A DNA stretch of 64,000 bases from the NCBI GenBank assembly GCA_019914945.1, contig CM034100.1, positions 14,147,096 through 14,211,095 of the forward strand. Direction: 5' to 3'. A program made the position numbers and the translations under genes. Below, in pieces: positions 50,701 to 62,859 of the stretch. This DNA comes from Typha latifolia. Its lineage: Eukaryota; Streptophyta; Magnoliopsida; Poales; Typhaceae. Below the pieces are notes generated by a model. That model was given only the letters and a program-made list of their open reading frames with translations, ran no database searches and was not told the DNA's origin. Position 1 is the stretch's first letter. Each line of letters opens with the position of its first letter.

Positions 50701-53700
50701 TAGGAATTGCGTTTTGTCTCGAAATTGCGAAGGGGGAGATTGCAAGAGAGATATTTTTGTAATAATAAATTCGTGAACAAAACTATATTTATTTGAATTG
50801 TACAAATTAGATTCAAATGTATGATAAAGTCACACGTAACTTATGAAAGATCAGATTATGTGAAAAAATCGAGTCAAACATTTTTAAAAAAAACTTTTCA
50901 ACTAATGCATTAAAATCTCATCCGGATGAGAGTCACGAGACTGAGGGCGTCCAAACGGCCAAAACGCGAGCACTTAAGAAAATTTAAGTGACATTCGGAT
51001 GACGTGCATAAAGGAACAAAAGAAAGTTCAGAATTAGAAATAGCTTTAGAGATTCCTTTGATAACTTGTTCTAGCATGAATCATAAATAATTAGATATTC
51101 ATCACATCTATTTATGGGATTGAGAGCCAAAAATAAGACATTCATCTAAGTGAAAACTCTAGGAACTTCTACTTTCAATTTAGAAGAGTTCTTGAATTTC
51201 CTCACGAAGTTAAATTCTTATCTAGAGGAGAGCTTCTACATATGTCCGAGTGTTGAGCTTCAACAACGGATAATCCTAAAGCACTGCAGAGCTGAACCAA
51301 GTCTCTATCAGCTACCACCACCGATCAATGAAGAGTTTGAGTGATCAATAGTGACGTACTACACACTAGACGCAGATGTAATCTAGTTATGAAGTAGTTA
51401 ATCGAGATGGACTTTGAGCAAGAGATGTAGACTTCAACACTTAGATGACAGACTATATAGGGGATTATAAGTAGTGTTTGTTTCTAAAAACCATAAGATA
51501 TAGATTGATCCAGTTTGGATGAATTTGTGGTTTTATTCCTTCTTGATGCATTGAGAGGTTTTCTACTTTAAAAAATGTCTGCCGTGTTACTTTTCCTATT
51601 CTTATTCTTACTTGCTTTTTGTTTTTTACTCTTACGTAAACTTCTACTCATCGATTTGAGTTTCATTTTCGTAATTAGAGTAGTATTTGGACTTCCATCT
51701 CCTACTCGGTTTCGTTTTTCAATGTTCAATTCTTAATCGGATTTCTAAACCTAGCAAGATTCAGTTTTCCTAAACCAATTTGGATTTAGTTTTTTTTTAC
51801 TTTGATTTGGACTTTTATTTTTCGTAGCTCTAAACCTAGCCAAACTAGGAATCCTATCTCTCCCAAATTTTCACACCATAATTAAGCCTAGTATTTCAAG
51901 TCTATCCATTTAAGACCGGTTGATTCAAAGCTATAGATAAAATGAATATCTATGCAAAATATTTCCTTGTTCTCCATCCTAGCAAAGATAGATTTAGGGC
52001 TAGTCTTGTTCAAAGTTAATAGTAGAATATTCTTATTGCTAGTGTCATACTTAATCAGTTATGCTTGCAACTTAAACTAAATTTGTAACATGAATATGCA
52101 TCCCAAGAAATAAAAAAGTATCTACTCTCTCACAAGTCAAGAGCAGCAGTATATACTAGTTAACGATAAGGGGACATTAAGTTCCAAATGGACATTTCAT
52201 AATGAGTCTGCCAGTATCAACTTTATCGAAGTTGAAGAGAATATGAGAAGAAGAGTTACTCAGAAATGAATAGAAAGAAAAATCTAGCTCTCAAAATAAC
52301 TTAAGGTCCTGACCCTACTTGAAAGTGAATGGAGGACATGGATAATGGACTCATGTAAGTGTGAGCAGTCGGAACTTAAGGCCATTTTATTGTATACTCT
52401 ACTGCTGCATTTATTAAGATATGAAATGTAAATGAATGCTGCTTGCAAATGTAAATAGTTGATATCACTATATATTTCTAAGAATGAGATTAAATCTATA
52501 TCTTCAAGTTCATCAATCTAACTAAATATACCAGTCTTTTCTAGGTTTTTCTCCAGCATCACTCTCTCCTGCAGCCCTTCCGAACTCTCAAAATCCTCAA
52601 CTTTACGTTTCTTATTCCTGCATATGCATGTAGGAAATGATAATCACTGTAGTGTACATAGATATGCAAATTAACACAAATGCTTATTGAAAGCCCTACC
52701 ATGAAATTAAGATTAACATGGAAGACAGAAAACCAAGTAGAAAACTGATGGTTCTCTAATCATAATCCACAGCGGTACTACAATTTTCCCAACTGAACCA
52801 ACGCATAATATGGATTTTTAATTTGTCCCGATCATAATCTACAAATATCAACCTTCAACAAAATGTATGATTCCCACTACCAAAATTGTTCCTTACCTGG
52901 CTTTCTTGTTGAACTCAGAGTCTCAAACAGAACAATGAGAAAAAGGTAATCTATCATATTGATGCCATATATCACCATATCCTGTAAACATTTCATATTG
53001 GGGCGCTAAGATCAGAGGAATTTATATTAGGTTAACACTTGCATGATGGGGCTTCAATTAATCTGAGCCAACATAAGCCATCAGGAACATCTCAACGAAA
53101 TCGACTCAGGACCGAAATGTTGATTTTCTAATTTATTGTACAGTGTTCAACATGTTGAACACTGATGATATTCCCCAGCAATCCTGGAAGACAAAATAGC
53201 TCAAAGCATTCCAAAGCTAGCAACCAACTAGTGGCTACTTGTACACGACCTCCACTATCTTAAATTACTGGTACAACAGATGTGTTCTATTTCGTAAAGA
53301 AAAAGGCCATCAATGATGCGAGGCATGTCTGGAGAAGATCAAGCAAGCACTCTGATGTTTGCTTTTACCAGATCCTATAACTAGTTGTTTGCTGAAATTT
53401 TCACGAAATACAAACTTAAGACCCTACCTATGAGACAATGTGAAATAAGCTTCATCATCAATAAGGAAATCGCCCATTAGCGTTGCTTGTTTTCATGCCC
53501 GTGATAAAAATCACAATTTATCGTTGACAATAAGAAAAGTGTTTGCATTTCAAAATCGAAGAGAGTCCAAGTCAGTATTCTTGGAATGGTTTTGATCTCA
53601 TTACTTAAGTTCACGCGCAATTAATAGGATTCTATGAATCGTACCAGATACACTTGATGTTTTACTAGCAAGCACATATTATCTAACACAAACTTAGAAA

Positions 53701-53912
53701 GGATTCTATTAAAAATTAATCTATTAAAGCCAGTGAGGAAGAGTAAGAAGATACCTCTGCTCGTGGAGTTCATCATCTTCCTCGACGCTGTTGGTCTCAT
53801 CGTCGTCAGGAAAAGGTTCCGACGAATCAAATTCCAACTCGGCGTCGAGGATTGCGGCGAAATCGTCGCTGCTGCTCGAGGAGAGGGATGGGGATTCCGC
53901 AGCCAAACTCAT
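44766..53912 (-). CDS. CPL4: RNA polymerase II C-terminal-domain phosphatase-like 4 (FCP1-like)
   Basis: Eight exons, 53755-53912, 52532-52617, 49685-49818, 48170-48350, 46838-47127, 45770-45958, 45485-45523 and 44766-45077, encode 462 aa with all phases matching. The N-terminus is acidic (1-55), followed by a basic K-K-R-K patch. C94, H97, C105 and C108 look like a small zinc-binding site. The FCP1/HAD phosphatase domain has the D157-L-D159-H-T161 catalytic motif and L-D-D near 278-280. A BRCT domain occupies about 360-455 (A-E-Q-L-G-A, T-H-V-V-A, and W-A-V-Q...V-S-P-S-W-I-E-A). Arabidopsis CPL4 dephosphorylates the RNA polymerase II CTD in the nucleus; it is essential and restrains xenobiotic-response genes. 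The start is the first ATG. Introns are long, with intron 2 (49819-52531) carrying probable retrotransposon sequence. It shares an upstream region with the divergent gene at 54315. Confidence 0.93.
47570..47664. repeat. alternating purine-pyrimidine (CA/TG, CG) tract in CPL4 intron 4
   Basis: About 95 bp of near-continuous alternating ACACACGCATGTGCACGTG-type sequence followed by GTGTGTGTGCGG and TGTGTGTTTGCG. Such tracts can adopt Z-DNA and are length-unstable. It lies between exons 5 and 4 and has no coding role. Confidence 0.8.
50385..51900 (+). mobile_element. probable old LTR-retrotransposon 3' end/LTR in CPL4 intron 2
   Basis: Two polypurine-tract-like strings are seen, TTTAGGGGGAGTAG near 50388 and GCGAAGGGGGAGATTGC near 50727. 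The second is the form that often precedes the 3' LTR of plant Copia elements. About 1 kb of non-coding sequence follows, with a TATA-like TATATAGGGG near 51453. No matching second LTR or primer-binding site was found, so it may be a truncated element or solo LTR inserted antisense to CPL4. Confidence 0.4.
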
Positions 53913-54314
53913 GCTTGCATATCATATGGAGTAATCGTGGACGAATAAAGAGGGTAATAAAAGAGGGAATAGAATCAATAGAGTGGTTCCCAGATTCAGA
54001 GAGAGAGAGAGATGAATTGGGACTTGGGAGGGGTTAGTTAGTTCAGGCCTATGAACAAAGCCCAATGGGCTACGGGCCTAGCCGAACACTTCTCGGCTCT
54101 TCGAGCCCAACCTACTATTTGATTTTTATACCGGCTTGCTGCAAACTCCTGCATCGGAGTTGTAGACGATCGCAAAGTTCTCAGGGTATATTAGCCAATC
54201 CACTGGAAGAGATTTAAACTACGCGACGAGGCCGCTCGCACCGCTCCAAATTCAAAAGAGCGAGAAGTTTTCGATCTGCCCGCCAAATCCGAGATTAGTT
54301 CCTTAGTCTCCGGC
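53913..54314. promoter_or_regulatory. 402-bp bidirectional promoter between CPL4 and the winged-helix gene
   Basis: The two start codons point away from each other across 402 bp. The spacer carries the palindrome AGCCCAATGGGCT at 54059-54071 (two inverted Site II elements, TGGGC-type, recognised by TCP factors), a nearby GGGCC, and a further GAGCCCAAC near 54102. A (GA)n run at 54000-54012 gives a CT-rich CPL4 leader. Site II elements are typical of constitutive plant genes, which fits both products. Confidence 0.6.
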
Positions 54315-55302
54315 ATGGAGGCAACTCCCAATTCCTCCTTCCCATCTACCGACGAGCTCTCCGCCGCGACCGCCCTCCTCCTCCTCCTCTTCCCTTCGCC
54401 GCCTTCGTCCAACTTTAAACCATCTCTTCCGTCCTCCTCTTCGTTCTCAACTCGCAGCCTCAGGTGAGCTCTCCCTTCTCTACCTCATCGCCCAATGCTT
54501 AGATCGAACCTTGTATTGACTCCATTACCCCATCGCCTGCAGCGAGGAGGATTCGTCCTCGTGCATCTCTGATTCGTGCTCTTCCTTGTCCAATCCTCTC
54601 CGGATCCTCGCCGTCGTCGCGTCCCTCCGCCGAATCGACCCCAAGGTTTCCGTCCTACATCTGAACTCTTCCAGATCTAGATCTAGAGAAGTAACTATCA
54701 TATGTGACTAGGACCAGGTTCTTAAGATCGCTCGCTCGATAATCCAAAAGAACAAGACGGAGGAGACGACGACGAAATTGAGCGCAGAGAGCGAGGAGAG
54801 CGCCGTCTCGTCTCTCTCCACAGCGTCCTCGGGGTACGCTCACGCTCCGGTGAGGACAAGGGGAGGGGTGACGAAGAAGCCGAAGAGCGCCAGATTGCGG
54901 CGACGAGCGGATGCGATACTGAAATTCTTGTCCTCGGGATCGTCGTCCGAGGCCAAGATCCGCGAGGTTATTGGGAATAGGCCGGATACCAGCAAAGCTC
55001 TTCGCATGTGAGTCTCATAGTTTACCGAATTCTTATTCTACTCCACTCCATTTATATAACGGAATAGCATAGGAAGTTATTCTTTCTTATTCAGTAGAGT
55101 TATTCTGTAACCAGGCTTTTGAAGCAGGAAGAGGTGACCCGATCCGGAGCTGGAGGGCGTGTGGATCCATTCTTATACACGGTATGTAATAATATATTCT
55201 TCTAAAGGGTTGCGTGTGGGTTTTTTTATGGACTTATGATGGTGTTTAATGGCTTTAATTGGACAGGTTAGTAGTCTAAACAACGAAGTTAACTCTGCTT
55301 AG
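54315..55302 (+). CDS. small plant protein with C-terminal winged-helix-like domain
   Basis: Exons 54315-54463, 54543-54645, 54718-55007 and 55115-55181 join in phase and encode 203 residues. A fifth exon, 55267-55302 (preceded by GGACAG), would add 11 residues and a stop, giving 214 aa. If the last donor is not used, translation stops a few codons after 55181. The N-terminus is Ser-rich with a Leu run. Residues about 140-203 are basic and helical (R-L-R-R-R-A-D-A-I-L-K-F-L), then T-S-K-A-L-R-M-L-L-K and R-S-G-A-G-G-R-V-D-P-F-L-Y. This matches the C-terminal signature of a plant family annotated as HTH three-helical-bundle proteins of unknown function. A role in DNA binding is only inferred. 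Introns are short (72-107 bp). It is divergent from CPL4. Confidence 0.8.
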
Positions 55303-55937
55303 TTACCACTAGACCAACTACAACTACTACACGGGGAGGTAGAAATTAATAAGAGGCTCTGCTTTCTTACTTAGAAGAGACGACATCTCTTTCTTTAATT
55401 GCTCTTATTCTGTTCTATTACCTACCATGAGTGTGTTACAGCAAGTAGTACGTATAATCGCGAGGTTATATTAAGCCTCCTGGCTAAGAAGCTCGTGAAA
55501 GTTTTGGGTTTGGCGAGAAGTCGCTCTGATGCAGTGGAGCAATTAAGGTAAGGGATTGAGAGCAGTCACTGTTATGACTTTCTAGTTCCCACTCGTGCAA
55601 GAATCTTCTGGAAAGCGGGAGGGAACGAATTTCATGCAATTTGGGGGTACTTGGCAACAATTGATTGGCTGCCAACTATCAGACTGCAGCAAATTGCTGC
55701 AGCTGGGACCCTCAGGTGATCCACACCATCAGGAAGTCGGTTAGATGAATGCCGGGCCACGAGTGATTTGGTTCAGGATTCTGCCTTCTTGGGCCTTTGG
55801 ACCCAATCCCAACTGAAATGTGTAATATTTTATCTTTTGACTCCGCTGGCGGTATAACTGGCAACCGGGTATTTCAAAGCTGAATACAAAGCTCCCTTTA
55901 ACTCAAAATAAAAAAAGTGATTGACCAAACTAGTCGA

Positions 55938-56175
55938 TCAAACTACCAACCAATTTTAGTATAATTGGTAGGTATCTTTTTTTCATGGCCAAGGAGATTA
56001 TAGGTTTGAATTCAAATTCAAATAAATATTGTAGAGAAATTATTTAGTAATTTGGTGGCTTAGCTTGATTCGGTTGATGACTTAAGTTTAGAGGAACAGT
56101 TTGGCAGCACAATAGCTTGGAGCAAGTTTTAGCAGCATTTGGTTTGGAATAATTATTCGGCGACATATATAATTT
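55938..56175 (-). repeat. dispersed repeat family, copy C (inverted)
   Basis: In reverse complement it aligns with copy A: CAAACTGTTCCTCTAA, GCTAAGCCACCAAA, ATAATTTCTCTACAATA, TACCTACCAATT and GGTTGGTAG recur in the same order. Non-coding and diverged. Confidence 0.6.
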
Positions 56176-58912
56176 GAAGTTTAGACTAAACAGTTAAAAG
56201 TTTGGTGGGATCTAAGTACTTTTATATCTAAGAAGGGTTGGTTCATTGTCCGGTCTATATTTAGTTTTCGAGTTCATGAATAATAAGAAAAAACTAGTGG
56301 ATCAAACTGAGCTCGGACTAAGCTTAACTGAATTGGGCGAAATGATCACCTCTAGGTGTGGTTGGTGGTACGTGACTTTACATTTTATGAGTGAGGCAAT
56401 TAATTGGATATTATTTTCTTGTAGCACACCAATCTAGGTCAAATCATTCGAGATTATTCTGACTCTAAATCCCAATCTAGTGAAATTATCGAAGGGCCCT
56501 CCCTTTGTTCGAGTTGATAGAAAAGAAAAATTGAGACATTTAAAAAAAACTCAATTAAAAGAAAGTCAAAGGTTTCAAAATACAACTTAATTGCCTTGAG
56601 AATAGCACATCCTAAGAATATTTTTAGCTAAAATGTTTTGGAACTCAGGTAATTCTAAGGATCCTAGCAAAAATCAAAGTTTATATATTTATAATAAAAT
56701 GCCAATTAGTAATCTCCTTGATTAGCTTCACGATAAATATAACATAATTCAAAATTTGTAAAATGAGTTATCAAGCGATCTTCACAGACTCCCCTTTGAT
56801 TTATTACTTGGATTGGATTAGTAGTTGAGAGTCGATTATTTCTAACTCCATAGTATTTACCCTAAAAAGAGCTTTGAAAAGGCAAATAGTAACCAACATT
56901 CCTTTGCTCTTAATATTTATTAATTAATTAATTATTATTATTATTATTTTATATATTTTTTGTTGACGAAGTTGCTCTTAGAAAGGTAGCAAGGGACTCT
57001 TCTACCTCCTATTTTTTCTTATAATTTTTTCTTGGGTATCTTTTGAGGGTTTTGAACCCTCGGACTAAGCCGAAGCTTGATTTACCTCATCGCCATCACG
57101 CAGTATTATTAAGGAAGTCCGCGAAGTTGCCAATTATATCCCTTCATCATAAATTGCCTTCTTAAGTTCACTCATGCAACACTTGAAGTAGTTATCCATC
57201 AATTTATTTTTCTGCTTTCAGCACATTGGTCTAGATCTATCATCCTATGATAAGAGGTCAAGGGATAAACTCGAGTCCACACATGATGTATGATTACAAA
57301 AAAATTATTTGATGTTTTCGTGACAACAATGGCACAATGTACATATGGACTTGGGCTATTGTAACATAGTATCTTAGACAAATTGTGGTCAATTGTTAAA
57401 CCTATATATCAAAATTAATAGGCTTATTTTTCTAGCCCACGAGTATTGGTTATGTTAAATTTTTGTCGCGCTGACCCCTTAGCTGCATCATTATTATGAC
57501 AAAGAAATAGTGTGAAATTATGATTATTATTATTATTATTATTTGTTTGGCAATATTTTTACCATCTTCAGAAGGAAGATGGTGCAAGACTTCTCATGGT
57601 CTCCTTAGTATAGCTATGGCTTTGTACATTTCCCAACTAGGCTAAAAGGCCTAACAGCTGGTGCAAGCTTGGATCTAAGCAGGCCCTAGGCCAACCTTGG
57701 CCCATGCACAAGTTCAGCAAGGGCAACACCGTAGAACACATTAACTGCATCTTTTATTTTTATTTTATATATCCTCGTTAAAGAGGAAGAGGGAAAAAAA
57801 AAAGTACAAGAAGAGTAATGGTGAAAGAACTAATTGTATTTCTGTGTCTTCCTATGTGTTTACCATATACTCTGACACTCGTCAAAGGGGATATGAATTG
57901 TGGAATATCTCCGTACAAGCATATGTATGTGTAGTTTATGTTGATCTGATCTGGATCTTAGTCGACCCAATCATTTCTAGCCTAGGGTTAGCCCATTAGT
58001 ACTTGTAGTGGCTTTATACCAGAAGAGAAGCAGAGCCGCAAGCTAAGATTCCCGTGAGCAATCCAATCCACAAAATTCGTTACACCCAGAGGAATAAGTT
58101 ATATACAAAGTATGCCATGGCATCTAAAAGGCAAAGGAGATAACGAGAAGGGTCTCTTTCCTTGATCACTTGGCATTCCACCCATTCCCCCAAATGCTGC
58201 CTCGCCATTCTTGTCCTCCCAACCCTCGGCATATCAAGTTGTAGGGGGGCCAAGTGTTGTTATCTATTCAACGTGGACAAACACATGGTTCAAATCAAAG
58301 CTCTACGTCATTTTCTCTCCCTTTCTTCTCACTCATGCGTGTTACTTGTGACTTTATTAACAACTCTTTGTGGACTGCGTCTCAGGGCTTTTAAGGGTAC
58401 ATGCTACTGCTGCGTGTAAAAGGGAGCTGCGAGCATTAATGCTCTCTCCAGCAAGGCATCCTAATCCATAATATTCAGGTAATGAGATGCCCCCCTTGTT
58501 GGACTCACACCTCTCATACTGCCATGCCAGCTTGTCACGTCATCAGATCTTAGAACTCATATGATAATGCGTCTAGAACTTATGCTCAAGCTTACGTTAC
58601 CTTATGTAGTCCAACAAAAGAGGGCCTAAATTTAGCCTCTAGAGATTCATGTCAAAGTCTTTCCACTTAACATTTTTTTTTCCGACCCAACATCTACCAC
58701 GAGGCTAAAGTATCCACTATTGATTTGATAGCTTAGCTAAATCACTGCCATAGTACAGTGTTTGGATGCTGCTAACCCACGACAAATGTTATATTATAGT
58801 TAATATTCGATAGAATTTCTATCAAAATACTATATGTGTCGTCACTCTTCCTTGATAATTAGCATATAGAATCATAATTTATAAAAAAAAATTGAAGGCT
58901 TAGTTATATAGA

Positions 58913-59265
58913 GTGTAAATGAGTTGAGTTTAAACGAGCTAACTTTGACTCATAATTAATTTCGAGCTAAAATTTCTTTCAAGTTGGATTGGCCAAGCCA
59001 AAGGCTAGCTACATTCAAGCTTAAGCCGAGTTTGAGTAATAAATATATCTATTTTTAAGCCTTAAATGAGTTGAGTTCATCAAATCTAAATTAGTCTATT
59101 TTCCACAAGTAAATGAGCTATGCATATAAGTGTATAGGCTTGGCTTAAAATTAATTTAGAGTCGTAATAAGTAATTCAAGCTTAGCTCAATTCAACTAGA
59201 ACTGAGTCATTGTCGAACCGAGCCTAAGCCTAAGCCTGAGCTACGTCTAGTTGGACAGCATTAGT
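58913..59265. mobile_element. GAGC-rich hAT-like non-autonomous element
   Basis: It opens with GAGTGTAAATGAGTTGAG and contains repeated GAGCTAA, AAGCTTAAGC, GGCTTGGC and CGAACCGAGCC motifs. These are the hallmark of a very common plant class of non-autonomous hAT elements. The 3' end is poorly defined. Related to the fragment at 44305-44465. Confidence 0.5.
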
Positions 59266-62200
59266 CATATTATCAATCAGGTATTAACTATTTGGTTCAT
59301 TATCAAATTAAGCTACAAAGTGGCCGAATGGGCTGCCCACTAGGAGAGTAAGTCTTTGGCTACCTATTTAGTAGTTCCGAATGATAACATTTTCTCTGAA
59401 TTTTGTAACATTTTGAGATTTGAAGGTGCCTCAATTCTATCCCTAAAAAAAATTAAAAAAAAAAAAAGCTGTAAAGAGCCCAGGTGTGGTGCTACGAGCA
59501 ATTAGAGCCACCGTATTGGGGCTTTCAATTCCCGAAGTTGGCAAAAGGGATGGCTTCAAAGCTACATTCCATAAGGTGGATAGAAGTTGCTTTCTAAGAT
59601 CGGAATGATACGGACGGCTTCTTTGGAATTGTGGATGCAAAGCAAAATGGTTGTAGAAAGATACTAATTCTGAGTTGGACAACATATGAAGTTGTTTATC
59701 TGAGGTGGATAACGTAAGAATTTGATTTCTGTCAAATATAAACCCACTAAATTAAGCCTTGATGATAATTTTCTCAACTTGTAGTTTTTATTAGTCGTTA
59801 GGTCGTTTCTCTTTTCTAATTTGATTGATCTAATGTTTTTATTAGAATGTAAATATAAAATTTTCATTCCTTACCGTCTTAAATTTTGTGTAGTATAGTA
59901 TTAGAGGAGCCACTTTTCTTTTAAGAAAAATAAAATTCTGATTAAATTAACAGAGCAGCTACTTATACTTATTAAAATGTCTCAAGAGTGAACAAGAGAA
60001 GAGGAGAGGAGGAGAAGAACGAGTTTAAATAGGTTGCCCTAAACTCATTTTACTATAGACTAGTGCTCTCTAAATTGATTTAAAAATAAACATAAATCAT
60101 ATCCCAACATAGTTGGTAGATTAAAATTGACCCATATTACAAAAGGAAGGAAAAATGAAAATAATTGATATACTTTTTGGTTGGATAAAATTTTCAATAT
60201 TAATGTCTTATAGTAAGTTGTAGAGGGGCCTACCAACGCAGACGTCAGAAATCACCATTGATGGCAACCAAAGGAAAGGAAACAAAGCAAACTAAAGCAA
60301 ACAGCAAGCTCAGAGGCAAGTTAAGAAAGAGAAATGGCAATAAACTCGAGTGGGCACAAAAAAAACCTCACCCACATGATCTTGATTGGGAAGAACATAA
60401 CATTTCTTTGTCTCTTAGACAACCTAAAATCTCAGGCTCCCTAAAACCCATCTCCTTGTAGCCAAAACTATAGAGGAGTGAGAGCATAGATTGGGTTGGA
60501 GGAGTCCCACCTAGCTCGCTCCACACCACACTGAACCTCGTTGGACTAGAGAATATGGTTGGAGAGAGCTAGACTGGAGGGAGTTAGAGGGTGAGGGGAG
60601 GAGGAAATTCAAAAGGGGAGAAGAAGTGAGATTAGCGATGCTCTAAAAAGAAGTGAGGTCGACAGGGTTTCAATCTTGGTTGTTTAATTCAAGAACTCTC
60701 TTGTTTCTAGTTTCATTTGTTGCTATGGTTTATATCAGCAAAGATAAGTATGACATTATGATCCTAATATCTTATCCATTATTTCTAGCTATAGTAATTT
60801 CATTGATTTCTTCCTGCTAATTTGCTAGTTTTTACTTATAATCTACAAAACATTGTAGTTCTATGTAGTGTGTACAGCATATTTGGGAAGTTTGTCAAAA
60901 TAACTACTCTGTTATATTACTACTCTTTATGCAAGTTAAACCATCTCGAAATGTTAAATTTAAGTTCAGCTATTTTATATGAATGCTGGTGTTGTTTCTT
61001 GTTGAGACCTGGTGCAAAACCAAATTCTAATCAGGTTAATTTTATCTGCTCAATTTAAGTGCATGCCTTACTAGGTTAAATCTATTGAATGCACTCTCGA
61101 AAGTTATTGATTTATGAGGAATAATGAATGCACTCTCGAGAATTAATTAGTGCAACTTCTTAGTATATCCTGCTTTTTTTAATGAAAAGTATGTAAATTG
61201 ATGATTCACATTAAGCACAGTAATTTGATATAACTTAACATACTGAATATTAAGAGGGATAGGACATTAGCCATTGAACAAGTCCTATACTTGACTGATA
61301 TACATACCGATCAATAGATAAGTACTATATCAATAGCATTTGAGCTAAGGAGTGGAGGAAGTCGGATAACAGCCCTAGAGACAAGTCTCTTGCTTGGCCA
61401 ATTATGGCGGGGACAACCGTGGTGAAATTGAACTGAGGAGGAGGTGGACTAGAATAGTCCAGTCCTATATATATATATGTAAATATTAAATTTATAGAGC
61501 ATGCAAATAAGTATAGGATTTTTTTAAAGGTATATATGCAAAAGAAAATTTCCATCAAAGAGAAAATAAAAGTAGCAGTTAGCCCCCAAATAGAATTTAT
61601 GTGGGCTTCCTGATGGACTAATTTTAGCCCATCGCTTTCGTAGTTTGATGACGGTAGTATTGGTATTTGCCTATCAAAATGGACGATAAAAATAACCTTA
61701 TACTAAACAATTTCATATTATTAGTGAAGAGTAATGTTAGATAAAGTATTTGCCAGGTCACTATTTTTATACTAGCTTTTCCAAGTCCTTTTTTTTATTT
61801 TGGATGGATATCTGGATAGACCCATATCCATCTGAGACCATGAAGTATTGCAATTTATAAACCTAAAATTCAAAACCAATATAGTACCTTTTCCGTATAT
61901 CAGACATTAGGAATTAAGGATACGTTGACTACCTCAGAGGAGTAGGAGTACAATAATTTTCCAAATTGGACTACAACTAGCACATATTCTTTCCCAAAAA
62001 ATTGCAAGCCAATCAAATTTATTTCTTTACTGCAAATAATTTGCAGTTCAGTATGTATAAAAGAGAATAGTAAAATTCTATGATCAACAATTGGATTGAT
62101 TCATCTTTTTATTTGTGTTCAGAATAATTGGTTGGCCACTGATTAGTATAGCCTTAAAGTAGTGGATGAAAATAATAAGGTATGCCACTCTGCTGCAAGT

Positions 62201-62859
62201 GGAAATTAGCTTCCAGGTGACAAATAAGAGGCTGCTAGGATCTAGCCAAGTAGTTTACTGTTTGTTTCTTTGCCAAATAGTTTCTAATGTCAAATGAAGT
62301 ATATAAATATAAATATATATATCAACTGTGTGTTCTTGGATGGAGATTTATATCCATCACTCAAATGATCCTTGAAAGGGATTGGCCATATCCCTAATAT
62401 TGCAGGTCCAATATAGTGTTCGTTTGAATCCTACTAAAATAACTCAAAAAGATTAAAACTTGTGAATAACGATGCAAATGGACATTTAGCTTTCAAATTC
62501 TTGGCCCATAACAAGTCTTTATCAGACAAAGGCAACATTAGCATTTTCTTTCTCTTGTGACAATGAACTTCTGGATAGCACTGTAGATATGGCCACAGAA
62601 TTTATGGGCCTTTTCTTCTTAGCTAAAAGTTTTCCATGGCAAATACTGTTCCTTTATTTACAAACTTGTCACAAGGGTCAGTGGCATACCGATGGGAATT
62701 AAGAGAGAGACATTGGCATTAAACTTAGCTTGTTTTAAATTCAAAAGAAAAGAAAAGAAATTTCTAAAGCTATGCGATAGAAAGATTAAGAGATGAGCAA
62801 ATGAAGTCCCTTAGTTTCTTTTTCCTTCTATCAATTAGTAAGTAAATCTCTAAAAGCCT

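Larger units (their letters stand above)
55303..62859. other. intergenic region between the winged-helix gene and the FAF-like gene
   Basis: About 7.5 kb with no supportable gene; open frames are short and lack recognisable motifs. It holds copy C of the dispersed repeat (55938-56175), an ATT microsatellite near 56931-56956, another at 57522-57543, and a GAGCTCG-type element (58913-59265). The last few hundred bases before 62860 should include the FAF-like 3' UTR. Confidence 0.65.

Noticed and set aside
60258..60461. 67-aa Lys-rich open frame
   Set aside because: No family signature, no splice partners, no promoter; composition is that of the surrounding purine-rich DNA.
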